In this document: positions 36,055 to 45,511 of the stretch, piece by piece
How the letters are laid out: every line of letters starts with the position of its first letter
How positions within the stretch are numbered: the stretch's first letter is position 1
The notes under the pieces: generated by a model
Seen by the model: only the letters and a program-made list of their open reading frames with translations
Database searches by the model: none
Told to the model about the DNA's origin: nothing
Made by a program: the position numbers and the translations under genes
Source: Hoskinsella mucinilytica
Lineage (GTDB): Bacteria; Bacillota_I; Bacilli_A; Erysipelotrichales; Erysipelotrichaceae
Direction of reading: 5' to 3'
Assembly: GCF_045223415.1 (NCBI RefSeq)
Contig: NZ_JBEQZJ010000021.1
Location: 8,519 to 72,518, forward strand
Length of the DNA: 64,000 bases

Positions 36055-38415
36055 ATGATGAAACATTCGATATATTATTGTCTGTGTAATCATTGGACAG
36101 AAAGTGGCATAGGTTATGCATTTCCAAAAGGATGGTATCAAAAGCATTGGTATGATCAATGTTTCTCTAGTATTTATACGATAGAAACCACTCTGGATGC
36201 GGCAGATAAGTATCCGGGATTAAAGGTATGTATGGAGTTAGATAGCTACACTTATGAAGCAGTAAAGAAAGTAGCACCGGCTACCATACAACGATTAAAG
36301 AACTATATCAAAGAAGGCAAGGCAGCCGTTGAAGGTGGAACCTATGGTCAGCCTTTAGGACAGGACTATAGTGGGGAAAGTAATATCGCACACTTAGTGT
36401 ATGGGCGAAGCATCATTCATGATCTACTTGACTATGATCTCAAGACTTTCTTAGTGGAAGAACAATGGTTTCATCCTCAGCTTCCTCAGTTGTTAAAACA
36501 AAGTGGCTTTGCTTATGCTTCCTTACAATGTCAAAACTCCGGGCAGGTGTTTCCTATGGAAGAAACAAAGTTTTTATGGAAAGGAATCGATGGTACGACA
36601 ATAGAAAGTCTTCCTGCTAATCGTAATATGGTTAGTTGTGTAAAACAATATGGTGGTTATGAATATCTATGGGAACATTTAAAGAAACAAGAAGCCCCAT
36701 TGTTATTTCAATGGGTAGAAGTTTGGGTACCGGGTATGGATTGGGGAGCGAGCATCAAACCATTTGAAGCGGCAATTCAAGATGTCTTTCAACATGGAGC
36801 AAAAAGCGTATCTTTACAGGAATATTTTGAATATACCAAAAACCTTCCAATGAAAACAGTATTCCTTCCATTAGAAGAAAGTCATTATGGTAATGATTGG
36901 TATCAAGATGGAGGATGGGGCTTTGATGGTGATCGTATCATTTATGAGAATAAGCAGTGTGAAAATTTACTCTTGGCATATGAGGCTAAACGCTACTATG
37001 AACATGTTATGGAGGATGATACAAGAGATTCCTATTGGAAACAATTGATGATTCTTCAAAATCATGATGTCTCGGTTGCACGAGGCTATCGTGCTGTAGA
37101 TCAAGATGGTGTAGTGAGTGATGCGAATTCGCTTTTTCTTAAAGCGTTACGAAAAATGAAAAAAGAATTACAAGCAAGTTGTTTTCAACAGGACACTTCG
37201 TTAAAGTTGATGTCTTATCTTGGAGTTGAAGGTGGTAAAACATATGCATTGCCATTGATATCGAAAACACTTCATGTATATGATGAAACACACCAAGAGC
37301 TTATGGTTTCTATGGATGAGGCACATCAAATCATGTATGTTCATGTTATGATGTTACCATATCAAGCAACAACCTTGTTATTTGAAAACAAAGAGGAACA
37401 CAAACAACGTTATCATGAAGGACATCATATTAGATTTGAGCATATCAGTATGACCTATGAACAAGGTTGGTGCATTCATATAAAAGATCATCGTAGTGAT
37501 ATCGGGATTCGTTATAAAGCATTCAGTGGAAGCATTGGTAAGCGTAACGAACATGATGATCATTTTCATGCCTTATCTAGCGCACATCGTCAATTCACTT
37601 TTGCTTTTGATGGGTATAAGCATTGTGCAGATCAATGTAGCGAAATGCATGTAAAGTTAAAGCATATCATAGAGGATGATTTATTTATAACAATGACCTT
37701 ATCGTGTGATCTTTTGACATTACATACTACGGATGTTCCGGTGGCTTTTGCGATTAGTGAAGTGAAATTAAACAAGGCTAGCAAAGAGATTACAGCACGA
37801 TCTTATTTATATTGTGGTGTGTATCTAAATATGGATGCTTATGCATCCTTCACCTATGATATGAAGGAAAGTGAGATTTATCGTAATTATCCTTTTGGCG
37901 AGGAATTAACTAAATTAAAGGCATTTTATGCATTGGATTATGTTCGTGTCAATCATAAAACAGTAGGTTTCACCATTATGAATCATGGCAATCAAAGAGT
38001 CTTTCATGAAGGACAAGAACTACGTTTTAAACTGTCAAAAGGTAAAATGTTGTATGATTATGAATTCTGTTTTAGTATCAGCTTTGAAACAAAAAATGCA
38101 TTAGAATCCATGCGATTTATCAGAAAACAACAACAAATGCCTCTTTGTGTGACAGATGAGAAAAGAATCAAAATCGAAGCGGCTGAACTATTGACCTCTT
38201 CTATATTTCGAACACAACAAGCGGATCATTATCGTTTTGTAAATTATAGTGATCATGAGGTTGTAAGCAATATCACGTTGCCACAATACTATTCTTCCAT
38301 CGCTATTTGTGATTTCTTAGATCATCCATTACGTTTTATTGTACAACAACAAGATCGATCTATCCGTTTACATGTTCAGCCAATGGAAATCATAACGGTG
38401 GTATGCCATGAGTGA
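36055..38415 (+). CDS. Divergent glycoside hydrolase family 38-like protein
   Basis: 786 residues. The course follows GH38: VEGGTYGQPLGQDYSGESN (about 92-110), VYGRSIIHDLLDYDL, PQLPQLLKQSGFAYASLQ, KFLWKGIDGTTIESLP, and ILQNHDVSVARGYR, followed by a large beta domain. The usual metal-binding HxHxDxxW start is replaced by CLCNHWTES, and where GH38 has its Asp nucleophile (W-x-x-D-x-F-G) this protein has EEQWFHP (Glu135/Glu136). It may be a new subfamily with a different mechanism or sugar. Leaderless. A second ATG at 36058 is an equally good start. Confidence 0.7.
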   Translation: MMKHSIYYCLCNHWTESGIGYAFPKGWYQKHWYDQCFSSIYTIETTLDAADKYPGLKVCMELDSYTYEAVKKVAPATIQRLKNYIKEGKAAVEGGTYGQPLGQDYSGESNIAHLVYGRSIIHDLLDYDLKTFLVEEQWFHPQLPQLLKQSGFAYASLQCQNSGQVFPMEETKFLWKGIDGTTIESLPANRNMVSCVKQYGGYEYLWEHLKKQEAPLLFQWVEVWVPGMDWGASIKPFEAAIQDVFQHGAKSVSLQEYFEYTKNLPMKTVFLPLEESHYGNDWYQDGGWGFDGDRIIYENKQCENLLLAYEAKRYYEHVMEDDTRDSYWKQLMILQNHDVSVARGYRAVDQDGVVSDANSLFLKALRKMKKELQASCFQQDTSLKLMSYLGVEGGKTYALPLISKTLHVYDETHQELMVSMDEAHQIMYVHVMMLPYQATTLLFENKEEHKQRYHEGHHIRFEHISMTYEQGWCIHIKDHRSDIGIRYKAFSGSIGKRNEHDDHFHALSSAHRQFTFAFDGYKHCADQCSEMHVKLKHIIEDDLFITMTLSCDLLTLHTTDVPVAFAISEVKLNKASKEITARSYLYCGVYLNMDAYASFTYDMKESEIYRNYPFGEELTKLKAFYALDYVRVNHKTVGFTIMNHGNQRVFHEGQELRFKLSKGKMLYDYEFCFSISFETKNALESMRFIRKQQQMPLCVTDEKRIKIEAAELLTSSIFRTQQADHYRFVNYSDHEVVSNITLPQYYSSIAICDFLDHPLRFIVQQQDRSIRLHVQPMEIITVVCHE

Positions 38416-39408
38416 GCGAATGCATTTATGGATACCAACAGAAGCATCTTTACCATTGTATGAAAAATTGATGAGAATCTTTTGTCAACGGTATGATGTT
38501 ATTGTGGAAATCACAGATATCCCTTACACATATTATTGGAAAACACTGACAACGGCTTTGGCTAGAGGCGAAGGTCCAGACTTATTCTTTATGCATAATG
38601 AGCACATGGAAGAATTAAAACCTTATCGTGCACCATACGAATTTACTTATTTACAAGAAAAACATCTAAAAGCATGTTATCCGATATCCAGTGATCAAAG
38701 GTATCATTATGATTTTGCGTATCTGACCTCCTTATTGTATTTACAAAAAGAGGTTTGCATACAGGCGACAAACTGGAAGGATGGGATACAACAACTGAAG
38801 CAACAAAGTACTAGTAGCTTTGATTTTGGTTGTTCCATCAATTTAGATGCGGCAGCAGCATTTTATACGATGGTAGCTTTACAACATCAAGAATATGAAG
38901 CCAAAGAAAAAAAGTATCTAAAGCATGGCTTCAACATTTGTTTCAAGAGCTAAAGGTATATGATCCCAATCAAGATTGTAAAAGGGCATTCCTATCAAAG
39001 GAAATCACCATGGTATATAGTTGGGGCTGGTTTGCGGGATATTTAGATGATGCACAGATAACATATCAGGTCTTACCATTACTCCACGAGGAAGATAGTA
39101 TCTACTATGATCGAAGAAATACCAAAAGTTCTTGTAGCATCAATATGGCATCTAAACATAAAGCGTTGGCAAATCGATTTGTGTTTGAATTTTTAAGCGA
39201 TTTAGAAATGCAAAAGCTATTTTGTCTTACCAGAAAGGTAGTTCCTTTACATCGAGAATTACAAAAGGATATAGACCTACTTCAGGATCCTGTACTTAGG
39301 GCACAAAAGATGATACTTTCTCATACATTGTTTCCTCAGAAGCCACAAAGTGAAGCTGAAATCAAGATAGCGCAACAACAGCTTCGTAAAATTTATGAAG
39401 TTAAGTAA
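38408..39408 (+). pseudogene. Leaderless binding-protein-like gene, frameshifted in a poly-A run
   Basis: Two frames (38408-38953 and the following one to 39408) make one product of about 333 residues resembling a family-1 solute-binding protein: MHLWIPTEASLPLYEKLM at the start, LARGEGPDLFFM, then MVYSWGWFAGYLDDA and the late ALANRFVFEFLSDLEMQKLF. There is no signal peptide. The break is in seven A at 38907-38913: an eighth A would join the frames as KEKKVSKAWLQHLFQEL. So it is a 1-base loss, a sequencing error, or a slippery run read by polymerase slippage. If intact, it would be an intracellular version of the binding-protein fold, perhaps a sensor. Confidence 0.65.
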
Positions 39409-40591
39409 GAAGGAATATCTATTGTTGGTGGCATCTGCAATCTTTGCATGTGCCATCACGATTGCGAATGTATTTTCAAATGTATATTTATTCAGCTATT
39501 GTAATTCCCTACAGATAATGGCGTTATATTCTGCCTGTAAGTGTTTATTCATGTTCTTTGCATTTTTCCTTTTTTCCAAGATCAGATTCAATGCTTTAAG
39601 AAGCATGAAGGTGGGGCTATGCTTTTTGATCGTTACCTTTTGTATCATTTTACTGTTACATGATACTTTTGTACATATTGCCATGTTGTACTTGGTTGGA
39701 TGTTTATGGGGATTTGGTGAAGGTGGTTTTTATCTCTCCATGAATACGATGAATCAACTTGTGACAAAAAAAGAAACCAGGATGAAATATGTTGGCTTTA
39801 ATGGGGCAATCAATGCCTTTGTTGCAGTACTTTCACCTTTATTGGCAAGTCTTTGTGTAATTGTGATGAAGGATGATTTGAAAGGCTACTTATTATCCTT
39901 TCAATTTGTTGTGGTACTCTTTTTATTGTTGCTATATGTGCTTCGATATTTAAATATCGAAGATCTGAATCCTGAGAAACAAAGCTATTTGAAAATCTAT
40001 CGAGAAAGCAAAAAGGAAACATCATGGCGATTTATATCCATGATCAATTTTCTTCAAGGATTTCGAGAATCTTTATCCTTATGTGTAACAGGGCTTCTAG
40101 TTTTTCAAATGATGAGTGATCATAGTACATGGTATGCTCTTGTATTAGCAGGTTTTTCTGTCGTAGCGATCTTATCCAATATGGTCCTTTCAAAATGGAT
40201 GAATACGGAAAAAAGAAGGAAGCTGTTTTTTATCGGAAATCTCGGTATGTTGTTTTCCGGTATGATTTTGGTTTTATCCAGTAGTTTTGAAAATGCAATA
40301 TTACACGGGATCACACATAATTTGTTTGTACCTTTTGTCAGTATGCCCATCATGTTTGATACGATGAATGTACTTCAAGACAGTATCGCAAAACATCAAT
40401 TTGAAGTACGTATGGTTTTACGAGAATTTTACCTTGAGGCAGGACGTATTTTAGGTCTGATCGTTTATGCCACATGTAACTTATTTGGAAAACAGGATGA
40501 TCTATTATCCTTCATGATCATTTATGGAAGCAGTATCGTACTCTTGTGGTACGTCAAACATAAACAAGGAATTATGAATCAATATCAATAA
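39395..40591 (+). CDS. MFS-like transporter
   Basis: 398 residues with about twelve hydrophobic segments arranged as in the major facilitator superfamily. A GCLWGFGEGGFYLSMNTMNQL region in the middle of the first half and a charged central loop (about 185-205, NPEKQSYLKIYRESKKE) are seen. The substrate is unknown; it could import a mono- or disaccharide or export an end product of this pathway. It overlaps the preceding frameshifted gene by 14 bases and has no strong ribosome site, so translational coupling is likely. That would make the upstream frameshift matter for its expression. Confidence 0.75.
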   Translation: MKLSKKEYLLLVASAIFACAITIANVFSNVYLFSYCNSLQIMALYSACKCLFMFFAFFLFSKIRFNALRSMKVGLCFLIVTFCIILLLHDTFVHIAMLYLVGCLWGFGEGGFYLSMNTMNQLVTKKETRMKYVGFNGAINAFVAVLSPLLASLCVIVMKDDLKGYLLSFQFVVVLFLLLLYVLRYLNIEDLNPEKQSYLKIYRESKKETSWRFISMINFLQGFRESLSLCVTGLLVFQMMSDHSTWYALVLAGFSVVAILSNMVLSKWMNTEKRRKLFFIGNLGMLFSGMILVLSSSFENAILHGITHNLFVPFVSMPIMFDTMNVLQDSIAKHQFEVRMVLREFYLEAGRILGLIVYATCNLFGKQDDLLSFMIIYGSSIVLLWYVKHKQGIMNQYQ

Positions 40592-40607
40592 GAAAGAGGG
40601 TGGTATC

Positions 40608-41645
40608 ATGAAGGTAACGATCCATGATGTGGCACTGAAGGCAAAGGTCAGTATCGCAACTGTATCAAGGGTGGTGTCCAACAATGATCACGTAAGAAAG
40701 GATACTCGTTTGAGAGTAGAAAAAGCCATTGAGGAATTGCAATATATCCCCAATGCTGCTGCTAGAGAATTAAATAAAAAAGAAAGCAGTACGATAGGTG
40801 TCATTGTACCATCAATCGGAAATATGTTTTTTACAGATGTCATCAGTGGTATTGAAAATGATTGTAAGCATCATGGCTATTCTTTATTTTTATGTGTATG
40901 TGATCATGACGCAGCATTAGAAAGAAAACAAATTTATGATATGATGTCACGTAATGTTGCAGGAATTATTGTCGTAGATGCCAATCTACAAAACATCAAA
41001 GAGAATTTCTATGCGGAAATCGCCAATATGGTACCGATGACCTTTATCAATGGTATGATCGATTTGCCAAATGTGTCATGCATCTCAAATGATGAAATGA
41101 TGGGAACCATTACTGCATTACATTATCTTGTGGAAAAGCAACATCAAAATATACTATTTGTACGTGGCGCATATTCTCGTTCCTATGATATTAAAGAAGA
41201 AGCCTATACGCTATTTATGAAGCAAAGAGGATGGTATCGAGAAGATTATATCATGAATATCGGAGAAGGAAATTCTTTGGAAACGGTACAATATACTATG
41301 AATAAAATGATAGCGATGTTACAAAAGGAACATGATGTTACCGCCGTACTGGCATGTAATGATCTGATGGCACTTGGGGTCATGAATGCTTGTAAAAAGC
41401 TTGGATTAAGAGTAAAAAAAGATCTATCGGTGATTGGATTTGACAACATTGAATTGTGTCAAATGATAGAACCTAATTTAACAACTATGGATCAAAATAT
41501 GTATCTACTAGGTAGCAATGCGTCCATGCTTCTACAAGACATCATTCAAAATAATCATTTTAAGAAATTATTGATGAACAATATTTTGGTAGAAAGAGAT
41601 ACGGTGGGAGAAAATCAGATTCTTATTTATCCAACTGTATCATAA
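40608..41645 (+). CDS. LacI-family regulator of the glycan locus
   Basis: 345 residues. The N-terminal helix-turn-helix is the LacI type (VTIHDVALKAKVSIATVSRVV) with the hinge YIPNAAARELNKKESSTIG, followed by the two-lobe sugar-binding domain (VIVPSIGNMFFTDVISGIEN, and VIGFDNIELCQMIEPNLTTM). Being last in the cluster, it probably represses it; the imperfect palindrome at 15958-15978 is a candidate operator. AGAGGGTGG precedes the start and a terminator follows the stop. Confidence 0.88.
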   Translation: MKVTIHDVALKAKVSIATVSRVVSNNDHVRKDTRLRVEKAIEELQYIPNAAARELNKKESSTIGVIVPSIGNMFFTDVISGIENDCKHHGYSLFLCVCDHDAALERKQIYDMMSRNVAGIIVVDANLQNIKENFYAEIANMVPMTFINGMIDLPNVSCISNDEMMGTITALHYLVEKQHQNILFVRGAYSRSYDIKEEAYTLFMKQRGWYREDYIMNIGEGNSLETVQYTMNKMIAMLQKEHDVTAVLACNDLMALGVMNACKKLGLRVKKDLSVIGFDNIELCQMIEPNLTTMDQNMYLLGSNASMLLQDIIQNNHFKKLLMNNILVERDTVGENQILIYPTVS

Positions 41646-41660
41646 TGAAAAAAGAAAAGT

Positions 41661-41705
41661 AAGAATGCATCCCTACAGTAAGAAAAGGTTGCGTTCTTTT
41701 TTTAT
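41661..41705 (+). terminator. Terminator at the end of the glycan locus
   Basis: AAGAATGCA (41661-41669) pairs with TGCGTTCTT (41690-41698, one G-U), followed by a long T-run. Confidence 0.8.
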
Positions 41706-41741
41706 ATTAAGAAGTGAAAATAAAAAAGTTTTATTTTACTA

Positions 41742-41797
41742 TTGACATTTATGTACGTACATATTATATTATAGGTGTAATGATTATGTACGTACAT
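41742..41797 (+). promoter_or_regulatory. treP promoter with two TreR operators
   Basis: TTGACA (41742-41747) and TATATT (41765-41770) are 17 bases apart. ATGTACGTACAT occurs at 41751-41762 within the spacer and at 41786-41797 downstream, 35 bp centre to centre, so both lie on about the same face of the helix. The core palindrome is identical to that at treR. Confidence 0.85.
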
Positions 41798-41814
41798 AAG
41801 TAAGGAGAGAAATT

Positions 41815-43707
41815 ATGGCAAAGTTCACAAAGGATGCGAGTGATTTATTAACATATGTTGGCGGAAGAGAAAATATCTCAGCAGTCACTCACTGTATGAC
41901 ACGTATGCGTTTTGTATTGATCGATGAGAAAAAAGCAGATATCGCAAAGATAGAAGCGATTCCCAGTGCAAAGGGAACCTTTACGCAATCAGGACAGTTT
42001 CAGATCATCATAGGCAATGAAGTAAGTGACTTTTACAATGAATTTGTATCCATTGCAGGGATGGAAGGGGGAAGTAAAGAAGCTGTAAAAGATGCGGCTA
42101 AATCAAATCAGACATTACCTCAACGAGTCATGGGGGCATTGGGCGAAATCTTTGCGCCATTGATTCCTGCTTTGATTTGTGGTGGTTTGATTCTAGGCTT
42201 TCGAAACATCATAGGGGAAATCGCATTCATAGATGGAAAGACACTTGCGCAATCCTTTCCATTTTGGCAAGGCGTATATGATTTTCTATGGCTGATTGGA
42301 GAAGCAGTATTCCATTTATTACCGGTCGGTATTGTCTGGTCCATCACGAAGAAAATGCAAACAACGCAGATCTTAGGTATCATTCTTGGATTAACCTTGG
42401 TATCTCCACAATTATTAAATGGCTTTGCGGTTGCGTCAACGGCAAGCTCAGATATTCCTGTCTGGAACTTTGGCTTTGCGAGCGTTCAAATGATTGGTTA
42501 TCAAGGACAGGTCATTGCGGCGATGATGGCAGGCTTTGTATTAGTTTATCTAGAAAAATTCTTCCATAAGCATTGTCCGGCAGTGATTCGTATGATCGTG
42601 GTACCATTCTGTTCTTTGGTTTTGGCAGTAATCATTGCACATACGATTGTAGGACCGATTGGTTGGATGCTAGGAGATGCAATCGCTAATGTTGTTTATA
42701 GTGGCTTAACAAGTAACCTTGGTTGGTTGTTTGCCGGTGTATTTGGCTTATTATATGCGCCGATTGTCATGACCGGATTACATCACATGACCAATGCTAT
42801 CGATACTCAACTTGTGACCTTATATGGTGGAACCATTTTATGGCCAATGATCGCTTTAAGTAATATTGCACAAGGTTCTAGTGTACTGGCTATGTCTTTC
42901 TTACAGAGAAAGGATGAAACAGCACAACAAGTGAATATTCCAGCTTGTATCTCATGTTATCTTGGTGTAACCGAGCCGGCTTTATTCGGTGTCAATATGA
43001 AATATGGTTTCCCACTTGTTTGTGGAATGATCGGTTCGGCGATTGCGGCAATGGTATCGGTAGGATTTGGTGTAAAGGCCTTTAGTATCGGTGTTGGTGG
43101 GTTACCCGGTATCATTTCCATTCAACCGAAATTTTATCTGATATTTCTATTGGCGATGGCGATCGCAATTGTTGTACCGTTTTTATTGACCTATATCGTA
43201 GGAAAAAAGAAACTGATAACGTCTAATCAAAAGAATGAAGATACAGACACTGCATCATCATTAAAACCTTCCTTTATTTCTCCGATGAGCGGAACCATTC
43301 TGCCTTTAGAAGAGGTCCAAGATCAAGCATTTGCCAGTAAGGCAATGGGGGATGGCTTTGCGATAGAGTTAAGTGATTCTAACGTTTGTTCACCGGTGGA
43401 TGGAGAAGTGATGGTTAGTTTTCCAACAGGGCATGCCTATGGAATCAAATCCAGTGATGGAAAAGAAATTCTGATTCATATCGGAATGGATACTGTAGAA
43501 TTAGAAGGAAAAGGCTTTACTCCTCATGTGAAAGCAGGAGATGTCATAAAACAGGGAGATTGTTTAGTGGAGGTAGATATTGCATATATAAAGAAGCAAG
43601 GAAAGCCATTGGTATCTCCTATCATCTTTACAAGTGGTGAATCCATTCAATTGAAAAAGAAAGGTAACGTCAAACAAGGCGATATCGGTCTTATTTCATT
43701 TCAATAA
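41815..43707 (+). CDS. treP: Trehalose PTS transporter EIIBCA
   Basis: 630 residues with three joined domains. EIIB (about 1-80) has its phospho-Cys27 in AVTHCMTRMRF. EIIC (about 105-465) is the membrane channel of the glucose/sucrose superfamily. EIIA (about 480-630) carries the active His in ILIHIGMDTVE. It imports trehalose as trehalose 6-phosphate at the expense of phosphoenolpyruvate. Identity as trehalose-specific rests on TreC next door and on the TreR boxes upstream. The EIIA part resembles the free EIIA at 10525, so the latter is not needed for this transporter. Confidence 0.93.
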   Translation: MAKFTKDASDLLTYVGGRENISAVTHCMTRMRFVLIDEKKADIAKIEAIPSAKGTFTQSGQFQIIIGNEVSDFYNEFVSIAGMEGGSKEAVKDAAKSNQTLPQRVMGALGEIFAPLIPALICGGLILGFRNIIGEIAFIDGKTLAQSFPFWQGVYDFLWLIGEAVFHLLPVGIVWSITKKMQTTQILGIILGLTLVSPQLLNGFAVASTASSDIPVWNFGFASVQMIGYQGQVIAAMMAGFVLVYLEKFFHKHCPAVIRMIVVPFCSLVLAVIIAHTIVGPIGWMLGDAIANVVYSGLTSNLGWLFAGVFGLLYAPIVMTGLHHMTNAIDTQLVTLYGGTILWPMIALSNIAQGSSVLAMSFLQRKDETAQQVNIPACISCYLGVTEPALFGVNMKYGFPLVCGMIGSAIAAMVSVGFGVKAFSIGVGGLPGIISIQPKFYLIFLLAMAIAIVVPFLLTYIVGKKKLITSNQKNEDTDTASSLKPSFISPMSGTILPLEEVQDQAFASKAMGDGFAIELSDSNVCSPVDGEVMVSFPTGHAYGIKSSDGKEILIHIGMDTVELEGKGFTPHVKAGDVIKQGDCLVEVDIAYIKKQGKPLVSPIIFTSGESIQLKKKGNVKQGDIGLISFQ

Positions 43708-43727
43708 AGAAAGGCAAGGTCTAAGTT

Positions 43728-45362
43728 ATGAATTTTCAACAAAAGGTCGTTTATCAAATTTATCCGAAAAGCTTTTATGACAGTAATCAAGATGGCTTAG
43801 GGGATTTACAAGGAATCATTGAAAAGCTAGATTATCTACAATATCTAGGTATTGATGTCATTTGGATGACCCCTTTCTTTCCATCTCCACAAAAGGATAA
43901 TGGCTATGATGTCGCTGATTATTGTGCCATTGATCCAAGATATGGCACAATGGAAATCTTTGAACGATTGATCAAAGAAGCCAAAAAAAGAAAGATAGAC
44001 ATTATGTTGGATATGGTATTCAATCATACTTCTACCCAACATGCATGGTTTCAAAAAGCTTTAGCGGGAGATGAAAAGTACAAAGCGTATTATATTTTCA
44101 AAAAAGGGAACCCGGATGGAAGTGCACCTACCAATTGGGAAAGCAAGTTTGGAGGGAATGCATGGGAATATGTAGAATCATTTGATGAATATTACTTACA
44201 TCTATTTGATAAGACACAAGCAGATCTAAACTGGAGTAATCCACAAGTCAGAGATGAAATCGTAAACATTTTAAACTTCTGGATCAAAAAGGGAGTCTAT
44301 GGATTTCGCTTTGATGTCGTAAATCTAATCAGTAAGCCCGATGTTTTTGAGGATGATCTCATCGGAGATGGAAGAAGATTTTATACCGATGGCAAACATG
44401 TACATGAGTATTTAAGAGAAATCAATGAACGAACCTTTGGGAAAGATGATCGTATCCTTACAGTAGGCGAAATGAGCTCTACTACATTAGAAAATTGTGT
44501 ATTGTATGCCGGAGAAGATTGTCACGAATTAAACATGGTTTTTAATTTCCATCATTTAAAAGTAGACTATAAGAACAAGCAAAAATGGGAGCTACAAGCA
44601 TTTGATTTTGAAGAGTTAAAACATTTATTTCATACATGGCAAACAGGTATGGAAGCACATCATGCATGGAATGCATTATTCTGGTGCAATCATGATCAAC
44701 CTCGTGTACTATCTCGTTTCGGTGATGATAAAAACTATCCCAAAGAAAGTGCGAAGATGTTGGCAACTACCATTCATATGATGAGAGGTACGCCTTATAT
44801 ATATCAAGGGGAAGAGATTGGTATGACCAATGCGTACTTTACCGATATTCACCAATACCGTGATGTAGAAAGTATCAATTATTTTGAAATCTTGAAACAA
44901 GCAGGAAAAAAGGAAAGTGAAATTTATCATATCCTTCAAGAAAGAAGTCGTGATAATGCTCGTACACCTATGCAATGGAATGATTCCAAACATGCAGGTT
45001 TTACTGCCAAAGAACCATGGATTTCAGTAGTGGAAGGCTATCAAGAAATCAATGTGGAAAAAAACATCCAAGATCAAGATTCTATCTTGGCATACTATCG
45101 CCAATTGATTCAGTTGAGAAAGCAATATGAAATCATCGCAAAAGGAAGCTATACACCACTTTTAAAAGATCATCCATCGGTATTTGCTTATCGAAGAGAC
45201 TATCAAAAGGAATCTTTGATCGTGCTAAGTAATTTTTATGGAAGGGAAACAGAATTCGATATCGATACAACAGGTTATAAGGTACTATTAAGCAATTATG
45301 AAGGAGTAGAAGAGAGTGCCACTCTTCGCCCTTATGAAACCAGAGTATATTATTATTCATGA
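43728..45362 (+). CDS. treC: Alpha,alpha-phosphotrehalase (trehalose-6-phosphate hydrolase)
   Basis: 544 residues, GH13 family. Motifs in order: YQIYPKSFYDSNQDGLGDLQGI, DMVFNHTS, GFRFDVVNLI (nucleophile Asp), LTVGEMSS (acid Glu) and FWCNHDQPR. It splits trehalose 6-phosphate to glucose and glucose 6-phosphate in the cytosol. AAAGG lies upstream. It forms one operon with treP (20-base gap) under two TreR operators. A terminator overlaps its stop codon. Confidence 0.93.
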   Translation: MNFQQKVVYQIYPKSFYDSNQDGLGDLQGIIEKLDYLQYLGIDVIWMTPFFPSPQKDNGYDVADYCAIDPRYGTMEIFERLIKEAKKRKIDIMLDMVFNHTSTQHAWFQKALAGDEKYKAYYIFKKGNPDGSAPTNWESKFGGNAWEYVESFDEYYLHLFDKTQADLNWSNPQVRDEIVNILNFWIKKGVYGFRFDVVNLISKPDVFEDDLIGDGRRFYTDGKHVHEYLREINERTFGKDDRILTVGEMSSTTLENCVLYAGEDCHELNMVFNFHHLKVDYKNKQKWELQAFDFEELKHLFHTWQTGMEAHHAWNALFWCNHDQPRVLSRFGDDKNYPKESAKMLATTIHMMRGTPYIYQGEEIGMTNAYFTDIHQYRDVESINYFEILKQAGKKESEIYHILQERSRDNARTPMQWNDSKHAGFTAKEPWISVVEGYQEINVEKNIQDQDSILAYYRQLIQLRKQYEIIAKGSYTPLLKDHPSVFAYRRDYQKESLIVLSNFYGRETEFDIDTTGYKVLLSNYEGVEESATLRPYETRVYYYS

Positions 45363-45384
45363 GCTGTTAAACAGCTCTTTTCTT
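45361..45384 (+). terminator. Terminator of treP-treC
   Basis: GAGCTGTT and AACAGCTC form an 8-bp stem directly at the treC stop, followed by TTTTCTTTT. Confidence 0.85.
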
Positions 45385-45511
45385 TTATAATAAATATATA
45401 CTAAGTAAAAGGATCATCTTTTAACACTTTACATCAATTATCGTCTAACTATGGTTGGATTGCCCTATCAAAAGAGGTATAATAGAAGCAAGAGAATAAG
45501 GAGTGGATTTT

